This document shows positions 16,591 to 43,939 of a stretch of 64,000 nucleotides of DNA, piece by piece. The translations under genes and the position numbers were made by a program. Source of the DNA: Gadus chalcogrammus (Eukaryota > Chordata > Actinopteri > Gadiformes > Gadidae); contig NC_079425.1 in NCBI RefSeq assembly GCF_026213295.1, forward strand, positions 12,002,694 to 12,066,693, in the 5' to 3' direction. The notes beneath the pieces are model-generated. The model was not told the origin of the DNA, searched no databases, and was given only the letters and a program-made list of their open reading frames with translations. The stretch's first letter is position 1. Each line of letters opens with the position of its first letter.

Positions 16591-18786
16591 GTGTTCTTCT
16601 AAACACAACAAATCCTTTCTTTACACAATCAGTTAATCAGTTTATCATGATGTGGTTTTCCCATGATCTCGTCTCTTTCACCATTGCAAAATAGTGTTTG
16701 ACAAAAAGTTGTGTTAAAATGTCTTGGTGGGGCAGACACCAAAATCTGCTGAAGAAGAAGTAGGAGGGGGTGTAACCCATTTCATGGTTGGCTTTACAAG
16801 GAAAGAAGGATTAAAGAAAAGGCTATCAAACATGAACAGCAATAGGAATACATCAGCTTGGTGGTGTAATGACGTGCAACTCTCCTGACCCCTGCTATAC
16901 CAATCAGCAGAGCTCAGCACTCCTGGAAGATACTTTTAATTAGAGGAAACCGTCATTCATTTCACTGCTCTTTTGCTTTAGCTTGTTATGATCCTCTTTA
17001 TAGGTGAAATTAAACTCACAGTGGACTCTGCATTTCATTTTCATAGAGTCCACAAGAGGATTAGTGTTTGCTGCAGTATTACTACAGGGGAATCCGGCCT
17101 AATGTCGCATTACCATGTTCTGATGTATGGAAATTCCTTTTGTTGCACACCATGGAACAGGATTGTGTCAGTGTTGATAGGGGATTATGTGTTACTATCA
17201 ATTAGAACCAGGCCTAGCTCGAGAGCAAAAATAAAAAAGTGTAGGGCAAACCTTACCCTATTGTCCTATCGATAGCATTACGCAACATGGGTCAAACTTT
17301 GTGCTAGTGACTGAGCATGAAGACTCTTTAAACAGCAAGCTAATTGTCATTTAATGGATTTGGGTTAAGGACTGTCATCTAATCCAATGTCCGACTGTGA
17401 AGAGGCTTTCATTATTAACGTATTTATTTAAGGGCTATAGTATTCTTTCATTGACGCAAGTTGATGTTTTTCTGTGTTATTGTTGTGTTAGGGTTCAAGT
17501 AAGCATATCACTCTTGCATTTCTTAAACATTTCTGGAATAAATGTAACACTTTATTTTAGTGTGTGCATATCATTTTTTTTTACTTAGCTCAGTCAAACA
17601 CTAAGGCTTAATGTCTGGGCGAAGACCAAATGTATTATTAACATAGTATCCTATCTGGTTATAAGCAATAAAACTGTCAGCAGCCTGCTAGGAGCTGTAC
17701 CCTCATAGATAATATACTGTACATCCTAATCATGCACGCTTACCCAGCATGCACTGAGACCTTGTTCACATCGCAAAGAGCAAAATCATTTATTTTCAAA
17801 GAAACGTATTTCACAGCATTACACTGACATAGAAGCAGTTTATATAGCTTTGGTCATTAACTAGAGTGTGGTCAGTTTTGTCTCCCTCAATCCAGCACTG
17901 TTGTTGTCGTTGTTGTCCCGGCTGCTGTAGGGAGGGAAGCATGGTGGGGTTTCTTTAAGTGCCAATCTCCCCTTCGCCTCATCATCCTCGGGGAGCGGGG
18001 CGTCGTGAGCCTTTAAGCTGAAAGGCTAATTCAATTTGACCAGAGCAAGCTGCGCCAATTAAAAAACCAACCAACCAACCTCAGGGGGGGGGGGGGGGGG
18101 GGGGATATCGCTTCCCTTCTGTACCACCAACACGGGAAAAGGGAGGACGTAAGAGAGGAGGCAAGGAGGTATGGGGAGGAAGGTAAGGGGGTGGGAGCCA
18201 CCCTCCTTCCTCCTTTACTGACAATACCATTGCGCCAGCATTCAATGCCCAGGAAGTAGGAAAGCAAGGATGGAAGGACGGAGGAGAGGAAGGAAGGAGA
18301 GGAGAGGGAGCGATCCTCCTCTGAGGCTAAAACCTCGACATTCCTCTCACATCCTCGAGGGGTGTATTCGAGGAGTGCGCCAAAAACCCAGTGGACGTGT
18401 CAACGGCATACGAGATAGAGGAGGACAGAAAGAGAAAACATGCTGCATCTGCCTCCATCCTGGCGTGTCTGACTGAGCCTTGGTGTGAATGAGCAGGTCT
18501 GCGGACCAGCTTAGTGCGACTAACAAGTGGTTGCCATGCAGCAGGAACCCAGCGCGTGTCTGTGCGTTCCTGGAGTGAGAGATAGGGGAGGAGGAATGAT
18601 AATGAGTAGGAGGCATGCAAGTAGATGAGCATGAAGAGGAGAGCTTATTCTCGGAGAAGAAGGATCACAGCTTGATCCCCACCCTCTCACCACCACCCAC
18701 TACACACACACGCACACATACACACTCATACACACCCACCCCTCCCTGTATCTCTTTTGCGCAATCGATCTTCCCTCTCGTATGCC

Positions 18787-19222
<436 letters not shown>

Positions 19223-20501
19223 TTCACCCCCCCCCCCCCTGCACAACCCGCCGCATCACACATTTCTCTCATTGCAGTCGATCCCCCTGTTGGCAGACTA
19301 CATCATCCCCACCCTTCTGCTCCTTCCTCCTCCTCTGCCTTGCTATCTCTCCCCTCACACATGCAAGCAATGCCCATGCACACTGTCTTCATACATCTCC
19401 TGCCCTCTCAATCTTCTGTGATCGCTCTTATTTTCTATTTTCCTGCTGTCAGTTCGTCCCTCTCTCCGTCTGCACACACTCACACAGAGCAATCCACTCC
19501 CTCTGGCTTCAGCCACCTGCTGCACCGACTCGGGAACAATTTGGAATGACGAAAGAGGGAACATCTCTGGCTTTATGACTACATTATTGTCCCCGAGTTG
19601 TGATTTCTTGTTCTCCATGGCTGCGTTGTCTCCCAATGGAATTACACTCCTTGGCAGGCATCTGTTCACGTGCAACAGGTACACAGTGCTTTTCTTTCTT
19701 AACGTATGGATCGTTGGCTGTGATGTTTTGGTTTGTGCCTTTAATACCAACACTTGGGTGTTTCGCAATGGACTAGGTAGCATGCATCAGTGCCGGTCTT
19801 CATTAGCTTCACTTAAAAGGTGTTTTTATACGTGGCCGTAAAAACATTTAATGTGATACCGTTGCAGAGGTGTCTTTTATTCTATGCTTTGACCCGACCT
19901 GTGATAATGCAGTACCTCTCCTCCCCTTTTATGCCGGTGTTCCTCTGGTTTATCTGACCTGTTTCCCTGCAAAGGAGAGAAACACAGGAGGACAAGCCGG
20001 GACACATGTTTTATACCATAGTCAAGGGAGGCTATTTTTAGATCACGTTTATCTGCTTTGCCTCATCAGCTCATCGGACACTTTTTTATTAGGTATATTA
20101 CCTCTATTATACATACTCCTATCCTCTTCTCCTGCTGTCTGCAGTGAATATTCAATTAAACTTTATTATCATCAACACAATGTGCAGGCACATAGGCAAA
20201 CAATAGGAGGGCAGCACAACGTCGGGAGCCGCAGGCAGTGAGGCTGTTATTTTCTGTACTGTTCACAGAACCCCAACAAAGGACACTCGTTCCAAAAGAT
20301 ACACATTCATATATGGATAATATGAAAAATAGATAAATTTGAATATATATTTCATACACTGAATAAAACCATAATATAACAGATGATGGATATAAACATA
20401 TTTATCGATATATCGATCTATATAAAGATATATCGATATCTAATGGCATACACATATGTATATGTCCTGTCCAGGTAGCATGCAGACATCTAGGTGCCTG
20501 A

Positions 20502-20789
<288 letters not shown>

Positions 20790-21391
20790 CCCACTGGGGC
20801 ACGCCGGACTGGATGGGATTCTTACAAATAACAATATATAATGAGAAAAACATAAATGTGTATATCTATATATATATAGGTGTATTGATATTTATATACA
20901 CATATATGGAAGAAAACAACATCAACAGTTGTCAACAGTACACATGCATACATATATACATGCATACATGCAAACACTTGCACACATGTGTTTGTGTGGA
21001 CACAAACTCAAGTTAACCTACAGCCCTTAACAGCTGTGGTGCCTGAACACCTGGGCATTGAAAATGTTCCCCTCTCCTTCTCTTTCTGTCTCTGTCTCTT
21101 TCTCCCTCTCTCTCCCTCTCTTTCTCTCTCTCTGTGCGATGGACTTCAGAGCCTAGTGAAATGTATGTAGTTCTTTGTGTGCACACTGTTAGCTCAGCCC
21201 CTCCGTAGAGCCGACCTAGGTTATGCTGTATGTGACCATGTGAATCGCAGTCGCGTGCCTCACCATATTTGGGACATGGCGGTCGCCTTGTCTTCAGATT
21301 ATCTGCCAGCCTGCCTGAGAGCGTACAGTATTCCTTCCTTTTAGATTTTCATGACTCTAAGCTGGGAAACTTCCTTTAACCCCCCCCTCCC

Positions 21392-21529
<138 letters not shown>

Positions 21530-22457
21530 GTAATGTTTAATGTCTAGGCGACACAATGGCCAAAGGATGGACTCAGGAAGGCTAAGGGAGAGAATCAGGG
21601 TGCCTAGGGATCGTTCAGACATAGTTTGAAGTCTCAGAGACCAGATGTATATTGCGGAGGAAGAACATGAAACAGAACGGGTTTGTCTTAAATGCGCAAG
21701 CTGTGCTCCACACAAATGTATCACGGAAGGATACAGGGTATTACGTTTACTGGCCGAGGCTAATCTGTGGAGGTGGGGAATACAAAGTAGTGTGGTAATA
21801 CTGTGTGTGCAGATTGTTATTTTTCTCCTTCTTCTTTTTGTGTGTCAAGCAGTCAAGAGGCAAGTGATCAAACTGTGATTTACATAGGATGCTGCTGTTT
21901 TGAATCAATGCAAAAACAACTCTGAGAGTTTGTGCTGCTGCTGTCTATGAGGGGTGGTTCACAGAGCTAATTAACAATGTGTGAGTCATTTTTATGAGCT
22001 GTTTACTTTTTACAATGCATGTCTTATGAAGACCGATCGTCATTTATAAAACAAGGGTATTCTAAGGCCTGTTTGTGTAGGGGAAGGTGTTTTGGCAACC
22101 GGGGAAATCACTCCGACCTCAGATGCTAATGACATGGAGAAAGTGTCCCGACCTGGCAGTAGAAGTAAAGGTCACGAAGATAAAAACTAAAGAGATGTCT
22201 TTCAGGACTGCGGGAACATCTGTATCAGTAACCACACCTTCCTTCCTCTTCCACGTCCTCCTTTTCGCCTTTTTCTTCCAGACTGCAGACATGCTGTACA
22301 GAGACTGAAAATGGCTGACTGGTCACACTTTTGATTGTAACTCTTCGCTATTATTACAGTCTGCACTCCCTCCTTAGTGCTAAGAATCTGCCTTACTGTG
22401 ACCTTCAATGGGATTATGTGCCTTCATCTAGATACATGTCATCTAGTCAACTGTTTC

Positions 22458-22692
<235 letters not shown>

Positions 22693-25365
22693 AGGCACTA
22701 GGTTGTATGTGCTTTACATATTTACGCATGTGCAGTGCGTATGTGTGTATGTTTGTGTGTGTGTGTGTGTGTGCCATATCAAAATAATCTGTCTCTTGGC
22801 CTGTTGCTTTCACAGCTGGTGATAGAGATATGTCACTGATATCGATTTGATTCAACCATGTGAAATAAATCAAATTTGTTCATTTAAAAAAGTGCCTGTC
22901 AAGTCTGCAGTTCATGTGTCAATGTACCTTTCAAATGAAAATATTTGAAATTGAGGGAGGACTAGGAAGATTGGGAACCTTGAGTAGACGCTTAATGTGA
23001 TGTTGTGTCTGAGAACATTTTCAGGTCAAAGCAAATAGCAGATGCCAAGAAATCCTTCCTCTCTAGAGGTAATGACAAAGCTTTTTTTTCTCTTGGCTAA
23101 CTGTTCTGTCTCTTAGACCAACCTGGAAGCAAAAAGAGACAAATACATTTATGTTTGCATGTATGTATGTGTGTGTACATGTGTGTGTGTGTAAGTGAAA
23201 ATGAAAATAGACACATTTGCTCAACCTTAAAGCATTTATTTTAGTGTCTGGTGGATTAGTGTTTCCTTTTGGTTTTGGCTTGATAAAGCATATGGGGTTA
23301 GGGCTAACAACAGCAGCATGTGAGAGCATTGTATAGAGTAAAGTAGCTGTTTGTTTGGCAGCATGCATTCATTCATTCAAGGCAACACTGAAACAGCTTT
23401 CCTTACGAAGGCAGGGCTGTTTCTTTGATGCCACTGCACAACTTCCCGCGCCCCCCACACATCACCAGGAATGTGATCATTATTGCCCCACTCTTTCCAT
23501 ATCTCCTTCGATCTCACCCGATGTCCTTCTTTGTTACCTATGTCCCGTCCTTATCTCATACCTATTCTTAGAGCCAAATCCTAACCCTAACCACACATTA
23601 TATGGCTCCAATAATAGTGTGTCATTCAAAGTTTAGCAAATGAGCTAGTTTTCAATTGTAATTGTCATATTTCCTGAATGCCACGATGTGCAGCACATCT
23701 TTTTATTGGCTGTTTCAAACACCACACATGAAAACACAATCCCAGATTTTGGGATTAGTGTGAGTGATTATTATCAATGAAAACATTAGCATCAAATAAT
23801 ACATACATTACAGATAGCAGTTATGTGATTGTATAGTCACTGTTGGTTTATCTAAAACAGCCAGGCAAAGAGAAAGAATTCCCTCAAACACAGGGCCCAT
23901 CCAGGCGTGGCACTTTTAACTATGGCTGATCATAAATATTACAAATTATTAGCTGTGGTCTTTGGACCTGATAGCAGTGTCTTTGATCTACCATGATAAG
24001 TCCAATACCGTCATCCGTGTCTTGCCTTGTCTCAGTTAGAAGGCTATGCTACAAGAGGCAACAGGCTAATTCTACCACAGTAAGAGTTATTCTGTAACAG
24101 TGCATTAGTATTGGCGCGTTAGGGTTGTGGTTGGGATATGGGGGGGTGAGGTAGGGGGTTGGGAGGGAGGTGGGTGGGGTAGTAGGTGGCTGGTTGGGTG
24201 GGCCTGAGGGAGGGGGTAGGTGGGCGATCATGTGTCTCTGATCACGATAATTGTACTTTTGTGAGTCCTCCTCATATAGAAAATAAAAAAAAATTGATCA
24301 CAAAAAAATGTATTGGCGCGTTAGATACAGTTGAAGGCTGTTTGAATATTCCCCACACAAGCACTGTTAATAGGAAATACTGTTTTGCTATCCACAGCCT
24401 GTTAAGAATGACGATATTTCCTAATTGGCCTTCTTTTACATAATTGTTTGGGGTGACTGCCATTTATTGAAGTAAGTATCCTAAGAATATATATTTTTAG
24501 ATCAACCCCAAATGTAAAGAATCTATAGAATTTTAAGTGAACAATATGTGGAGACAAAGTTAAATCTTAGCAGAAGCTTAGGGCAACTTTCAGTTAAGCC
24601 TCCTTACACATGCACATGACCACCATATTTTATATTTTACGTCTCTATGCTTTTTTTTTGCATCATTATACATATTCTTTTACTTTTCATCTTAAAGATT
24701 GTAAATTGTATTTTCACATGAAGTATACATATGGGATTTTGAATCCAGAATATCGTAGCAAGAACACAGAGCAGTTATTAGATTGTGCTCCACACTCTTC
24801 TGTTGGCGTTTTGTAAACAGCCATTCAGGATGTCAGTCTTGAGACCTTGCTGATACAAAATGGGATTGGGTGACTCACCACTGTGCTTCAGCCCGTATAA
24901 TATGTCAATGATTAATACAAATGTTCTACTTTTCTTTTAACTAGTGTAATGATTAAATCCATCTTAAAACAATCACTAAGGAATTAATTGATATAACTAA
25001 GATAATAACTAAATATAATAACTATTAATAACTATTGAATGAATTCTAACCTTTTACTCCATGATAGTGTTAACTATATATAACTTGATAACCCAAAAGA
25101 CTGGAGATATCGTCTCTGGGTAAGGCGTACAATTATCTATTAGATAGGGTTCTCCTCATAATAATCATATTTAAAATACTTATCTTGCAATTGTAATCAC
25201 TAGACTGTTTCATGTATTTTTCCACTTAAATTATGATTTATTCAATTGGTTCCCTATGTACGCCAATGTGTTTTTCTGAATATAAAATCATTCAAAAGTG
25301 ATATTGATTTTGGTGTGAGGGACGCTGAGACACTTGAGACACAATTAAATTACAAATATTTTAGC

Positions 25366-25402
25366 ATTTTAATAGGATTCTTGTAAAGAATCCTATTAAA
25401 AT
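25366..25402. repeat. Perfect 17-bp inverted repeat with 3-base loop
   Basis: The arms 25366-25382 and 25386-25402 (ATTTTAATAGGATTCTT and its exact complement) flank GTA. Confidence 0.9.
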
Positions 25403-26435
25403 AAACAACTATGTCCTCTTGTGTCCTGTCTTAGATTTAAAATCATAATATTCAATGATATTTGATTCCTAATCTCAGATTGTTATTTCTATCAAAAATC
25501 AAGTCAATTGATGTACCACTTTGAAACAACCAATACTGTTCAAACATATTATGCTTGTTAAACAGGCATCTGAGTGTATGGTCAGAATACAAAACAATGC
25601 AATATTCAATACTCGTGTATTCAATACGCTATGTCAAGCAGATAAAAAGATCTGTGTTTTTCCTTGGTTTATGATCGTGTATAAGCACCATACCACCAGT
25701 AGGACTCTAATGACCCAGAGCGCATTCCGTTTCCTCCCCGCGTGTCATTAGTGTAATAGTGGTGTGGACTGCTGTTTCCAAGGGGAGTGAAAAGTGAATA
25801 TTCTCCATGAACCTTAGGCTGCATCTGTACCTTTGTTGAGATGAGAACCTTTTCTCAGACCCCATCGACCATTTGATGGGTACATTCTAAAAATCCCCAT
25901 GCCATTAAATATAACTATTTATGTTATTGGTTATAGTTCCCTCATTTTGTCGCCAGATGCAAAAACAGCATCATAGTTTGGGTTGTAAAAGATATGTGAG
26001 GCACACACAGAGTCAGGAATAAATATGACAACATATCCCATGGTGGAATATTTTTAACGCAGGTATGACTCAGTTTAATCTGAAGTTATTTAGCTTTAGA
26101 TACTTAACGGTATCTGATTAGCTCTTGGCCATTTATGACCTTTTTGCAGTCACATGCAGCATTTTGGATATTTTGTAACACTGCCAAGGTCAAATCCAGT
26201 TAATGTGCCACTGCTTGCCTGCAACATCAATCACTTCTATGCATAAGTAATAAGGAAGTGTACATGTTGAGTGGTTCTTCTAAAGGTACTAAAGCCGATA
26301 CTGAAGAAGTCAAGCGGTAGGAGAGAATTGCCTCCTTTGTGTTTCTGAGAACTAACATTTTCTATTAACACATTTTTCTCCCTTTATCGCCATACCTGAG
26401 TCGACCAGCGAACACTTTTATATATTGTTACAATA

Positions 26436-26540
26436 ATGAATTATTATTATTTTAATTTATTATTTATTATAATAATGAAAACAATAACAACAACAACAAT
26501 AATAATAATAACATTATTAATAATAATAATAATAATAATT
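26436..26540 (+). repeat. ATT/AAT-rich trinucleotide repeat region
   Basis: An imperfect mixture of TTA, ACA and AAT triplets upstream of slc12a1. Confidence 0.8.
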
Positions 26541-26934
26541 ATATGTAGTAGTACTTGTTGTTGTCATCTTCATAATCAGAGTGAGAGTCAACCTGACGTA
26601 TACATTAATGACCCAACATCCGGGACAGGATGTTTATACAGGTGCTACATTTGGGATATTTTGAGAAATAGTCATGACCAAACAACTTTGACCTTGAAAC
26701 TTTTCCTGTATGCTGATGCTCTGTCAATTTTTGGTCCTCAGTTGTGAACTTCCATTTGGGTTATAATATGGTGATTCATCTGAAGGAGGATCAGGAAGAA
26801 GCCATAGACTCATAAACTGCCACTAGAGAACAACATGTGCTCCTGCTAGGCCCTTAAGACAATAATATTAGTGATCAATTCTACAAAGCACAAGTGCTAA
26901 GCGCCTTTATCTCTCCCTGGGCATTTATGACTTG

Positions 26935-27077
26935 GTTAATCGTTAAGCAATGCCTTTGTGTCCACTAGGATGAAGCAAGGACATATCTGACACCCCTCAT
27001 TCAACTTTCCCAGGGTTGATCCACGGCTGACCAATAGCTGACTGCCGTTATATGGCCCTGTTTCACAGGGTATAAAG
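26935..27077 (+). promoter_or_regulatory. slc12a1: Probable slc12a1 core promoter: TATA box and HNF1-like site
   Basis: TATAAAG lies at 27071-27077, about 212 bases before the slc12a1 ATG, which implies a leader of roughly 185 bases. GTTAATCGTTAAG at 26935-26947 matches the HNF1 palindrome GTTAATNATTAAC except at two positions. HNF1 sites occur in the mammalian NKCC2 promoter, so the pairing makes biological sense for a kidney gene. Confidence 0.55.
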
Positions 27078-27288
27078 CAGGGGTCATCACAGCTCAGATT
27101 CCATAGGACAGCCTTAGAGTGGCTCAGGAAAGCATCAATAGGTTCAGGTTCAACACATATCTTGTTAGCTTTGGTCCAGTCCAAAAGATCTGTATCCTGC
27201 ATGACCATAAGAGGTTGCAGCAAGGTGACGGATCTCATTGAAAGAGTAGAGTGCACAGCTGCTTCTATCTGGCATTGAGAGACATCTG

Positions 27289-40163
<12,875 letters not shown>

Positions 40164-41189
40164 GCGGGAGGGAGAGGACAACGGCAGACAACCTTGCTAA
40201 AATTTAATTTTTGAAAGGACATTGTGGTCGGTTTCATTTTAAGGGAACTTGTGCCAGAACAGACTCAAAATGCAGAAACATTTAAAACATGACTTTAGTG
40301 ATGTTATTCTCTGGAGTGGTCGGCTATCTGAATGCATGGAATAGGTTTCAATGCTTACAAAGTAGGCAAATAAAAATCTAGAGTTGGTAATGCTTTTTCT
40401 CCTAGCGAGGCCACAATACAATAAAACAGTTGTATGTACAATTCCACCATACCTGTGCATGTTGTTGGTTGGCAAAATGGCAGGTCACTGCTATCAAAAC
40501 ATTTTATAACTGTAAAATAAAAGCATTAATATAGAGTATATCAATACATGTTTAGTATTTTTGATAGTAAAGAATGAATATGGAAAACTCACAGGTGTTG
40601 GGTATATGCTGATTTCTGTCATTAGGCCATACGGAAATATGCACTTTTGTTATTGTTTGACATGCATAGTGTGTTGCTGTATTATAAAGCCGTTTATCTA
40701 TTGCATATTAATGTCTAAATATTACAAAGGGTACGCTATTCATTTTTTGCCTATAGCATAACATACTCCTTTGGGTTAATGAAAATTGCTTAATTGTCTG
40801 TATATTTTTAATTCAGAATTATGTCTTATTAAATGTGATCATTTGATTTAAAGAATAATTAAAATATTGTCTTCTTATTTTTGTATTTATCATTTCAGAA
40901 TATCTATGGGCCTTATATAGTAGGGATTCCACAGATGGACGAACAATGAATGGCCTAGTATTTTGCAGGACAAATAATAATCCAACACATTCATGTAACA
41001 TGTAAGATATATGTTTGTTGTAACCTATTAACTGTAAATAATAATAGACCGTCATCATATTTTAGCTGACCAACATGACACAATTTCATAACACGTGTCC
41101 TCGGGTGAGGGCGCAGTGGCCCCTGCAGGAGGAAAAGGAGACGTGCAGCTCGTGTCGAACTACCGACAAGCTAACATAAACCTAGAAAA
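40164..41189 (+). other. slc12a1 3' UTR and dut upstream flank
   Basis: AATAAA at 40516-40521, about 355 bases after the slc12a1 stop, is the likely polyadenylation signal. The rest is AT-rich up to about 41090. A more GC-rich stretch with CACGTG-like and CpG-containing sequence follows, just before the upstream dut ATG at 41190. No coding exon is seen. Confidence 0.5.
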
Positions 41190-43939
41190 ATGATTCAAAC
41201 TGTTCGCCGAGGATTGGTCCAGCAACTACTGGGTTGTTCGTTGTGGCCAACTGCCCCACATTCTGTGCAAAGGAAATGTAATATGTCGACCCAAGACAAA
41301 GATGAGCACGGTACAGTCCAACATCTTGATGGCATGCCATTGAGGATTTCCTTTCCGAATAGTACAATGGTTTAGTTTTCTTTTAACGCTCTTGCTGTTT
41401 TTTGCGATGCTATTGTAACAAACAAATGCAACCATGGAACATTTTTCACTATTCAAGGTCGTTTGGCTGGTTGATAATGCAATGAATGCAATTGGATAAC
41501 GATACAATGGTTGAACCAAACTGGTAAACAAAGAAGACATTTTGACATAATCTCGGGGGAGGTGTTGCCCTAGTGACGAGGCATTACTGGTTGCGATCTA
41601 TACATGTATCGTTTTTATTTGTACTGTAATCACACTCAGTAATTTCCATAAAATGAATAAACCTTACGTGACATGAGTGCCGGTTAAATAATCTCAAAGA
41701 CAAACACACCAACACGGAAGGGGTGTGTGTGTGTTTCAGACCAAGCTCAATAAAATTCCGCCCTCAAAGCAGCTCGGAGATTCGGAAGCTCTTACGTGTC
41801 TTTACGTAAACCTTCCCATCTTCCGAAATGAGTGTTCAGGAAACGCCCCTCAGAAGTTCGTAGGCTTTGACATAAAACCGGAAAAACAGATAATTCCTGA
41901 GACTAAACTTCATAACAACAAGCAGGGATGTCTGCAGGGACCTCTTTGCGCTTGCTGAATCAGATTAATCAGTTCTTAGGACTGCTTCCGATGGTTGACC
42001 ATGAGCGAGAATTTATCAGGTGATGTTTATAATTGTAAGCTTAAATGTATCGTAATGCAAATGTTAGAATGGGTATTAAGTTCGCCTCTTAGTGATTGCT
42101 GCAAGTTCAATTTGGTCTATTAATTAAATGGGCAGCCATTGTTGTGGCGTGATCCTGGAGGACTCGGGTAGCTTTACTTCCGCCAGAAATTCCGAGCGGA
42201 AGCTCCGTCCCAACAGAGTGTTCAAAGCACTTTCCTCCGAGCTTAAGGTCCGAAACTCCGACCGTTTTGAAGGCGGCAGTAAATACGTTGGTCGGGATCT
42301 GCTGTCATTTTCTACTCGAGTAGGGTCTATCTGCAGATCTGCAGCCGGAGCCACTTGCCAAACACGCCCATTGCTCTGCCAAACACGCCCATTGCTCTGC
42401 CAAACCCATTTCTTCAGCACAAAAGGTAGTTAAAATGACCCTGTTGCTTGCCGTCGCTTCCCTGTCGTCATTGTGTTAAACCAGCCAATAGCGCGCCAGT
42501 CGGAAAAAGACAGCTTGGTGATTGGCTCCCGCTAAAACGTATCGAAACCAGACTCTCCAGACCCTTCTGCAGGGTGAACTCAAATCGGCGGTGGAATGGG
42601 CGGGGCTACCCAGTCGCTCGCCATACAATCGCGCCACTTTAAGCCCGCGAGTTTGTAATCACTATCCACAAGATCGATGAGCGGCAGCCACATCTAAATC
42701 GAAAACGAATAACTACATGCTGCATACTATTGACTTTTTTCTTTCATAACATGCCTTCGGTAGATGTAACAAATGCTTCAGATGTCTCTCCATTGAAGAG
42801 GACAAAGACTGAAACGCACTCTGAAGATGACCCACTCGTCCTTAAATTCGCTAAACTCTCTGAGCTGGCAACGACTCCAACGAGGGGTTCTCCCAGAGCT
42901 GCAGGCTACGACCTTTACAGGTTTGTTTACCTTGTGCATGAAATGGTAATACTCTTACTTCTAGATTTCTAGTTTTCGCAAGTCCAATTGTATCAACATC
43001 TTTATTTTTCTAATCATACAGTGCTTACGAGTACACCATTGAACCTATGGACAAGGCCCTGGTGCGTACGGATTTACAGATTGCGGTTCCTCACGGCTAC
43101 TATGGTAGAGTAGGTGAGTGTCATGCACATCCTTAAAAAGTGACCACTGTTCATTTTCACTGTTTTAATGATTAATTTAATATATTATACTAACAAAATA
43201 ATGTTCTATAGCACCCAGATCTGGACTGGCAGTAAAGAACTTCATTGATGTTGGTGGTGAGTTCATAACTTTTATGTTCGGCGATATCATGAATGCTGAA
43301 GAAGTCCTAATTAGAGCTGTGGTGTAATCCCTTGCTTTTAACATGCGTGCTTTGCTTTTCTTTTATTAGCCGGAGTTGTCGATGAGGATTATAGAGGCAA
43401 TGTTGGAGTTGTGCTCTTCAACTTCGCCAAGACTCCCTTTGTGGGTATGTTCTAGTTACCTACCTCCTTGAATCATCAGGTTTAATAACTCCTAAGTCAT
43501 GGGTTTCATGTTCTGGCTAGATACCTGGACTACTCTAATTGGCTGTGCCTAAATTATGTGAAAGCTCTTCGGAGATCATTTCCTTTGTTTGAAATGTGTA
43601 TGAAATATTGTGTACTCTTATTAAATACTATACGGGAAACTCAACTAGTGCTTTTGTCTCCTTCCCCCTGCAGTGAGGAAGGGTGACCGGATAGCTCAGC
43701 TGATCTGTGAGAAGATCTGCTACCCAGAGCTAGTGATGCTGGAGGTAAAACTCAAAAACACCTCCGCTCTCAGAAATGCAACTGATGCGTTTATATACAT
43801 ATCCTTTTTTAATCTTTGATATAAATTGTTTCCTTCATTGTTAATTGTAGAATATTTTTGAAGTTTGGGTTTTGTTTTTCAGACCCTTGACGAGACACAA
43901 CGCGGAGCTGGGGGCTTTGGGTCAACTGGAGCCAACTGA
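41190..43939 (+). CDS. dut: dUTPase, probable mitochondrial isoform with upstream first exon
   Basis: The exon 41190-41310 encodes 40 residues starting [14 protein letters not shown]. It is rich in Arg/Gln/Leu with no acidic residue in the first 30, like a mitochondrial presequence. It ends CACG|gtacag with one spare base. The nuclear first exon contains AG acceptors after 42763 and 42781 that are both in the matching phase (G|AT), the first preceded by a strong T-rich tract. Joining to 42764 and then to the common exons gives 618 nt (205 residues). The nuclear start codon would lie in the intron of this transcript. The donor is only moderate, so the join needs cDNA support. Confidence 0.5.
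41311..42750 (+). promoter_or_regulatory. dut: dut intron 1 / nuclear-isoform promoter region
   Basis: The region separates the two dut start exons. A CCAAT box (42485-42489), a GCGCGCC E2F-like core (42491-42497) and an inverted CCAAT (ATTGG, 42521-42525) sit 225-270 bases before the nuclear ATG. That arrangement fits a cell-cycle promoter of NF-Y/E2F type. A 21-bp unit is repeated in tandem at 42356-42397 with a partial third copy to 42412. I see no exon. Confidence 0.45.
42751..43939 (+). CDS. dut: dUTP diphosphatase, nuclear isoform, 6 coding exons, complete
   Basis: Homotrimeric enzyme that hydrolyses dUTP to dUMP and PPi, keeping uracil out of DNA and supplying dTMP synthesis. Exons: 42751-42920, 43022-43113, 43212-43256, 43370-43444, 43674-43744 and 43883-43939, totalling 510 nt (169 residues; human nuclear form about 164). 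The five dUTPase motifs are all present: [30 protein letters not shown] with its catalytic Asp, [10 protein letters not shown], and the C-terminal GGFGSTG P-loop-like arm. The N-terminus has SPLKRTK, resembling the human SPSKRAR, which is both a CDK phosphosite context and a basic nuclear signal. fbn1 converges on it from the other side. Confidence 0.96.

Noticed and set aside
23575..23600. Telomere-like CCTAACCCTAACC
   Set aside because: Only about two units; far too short to be an interstitial telomeric repeat.
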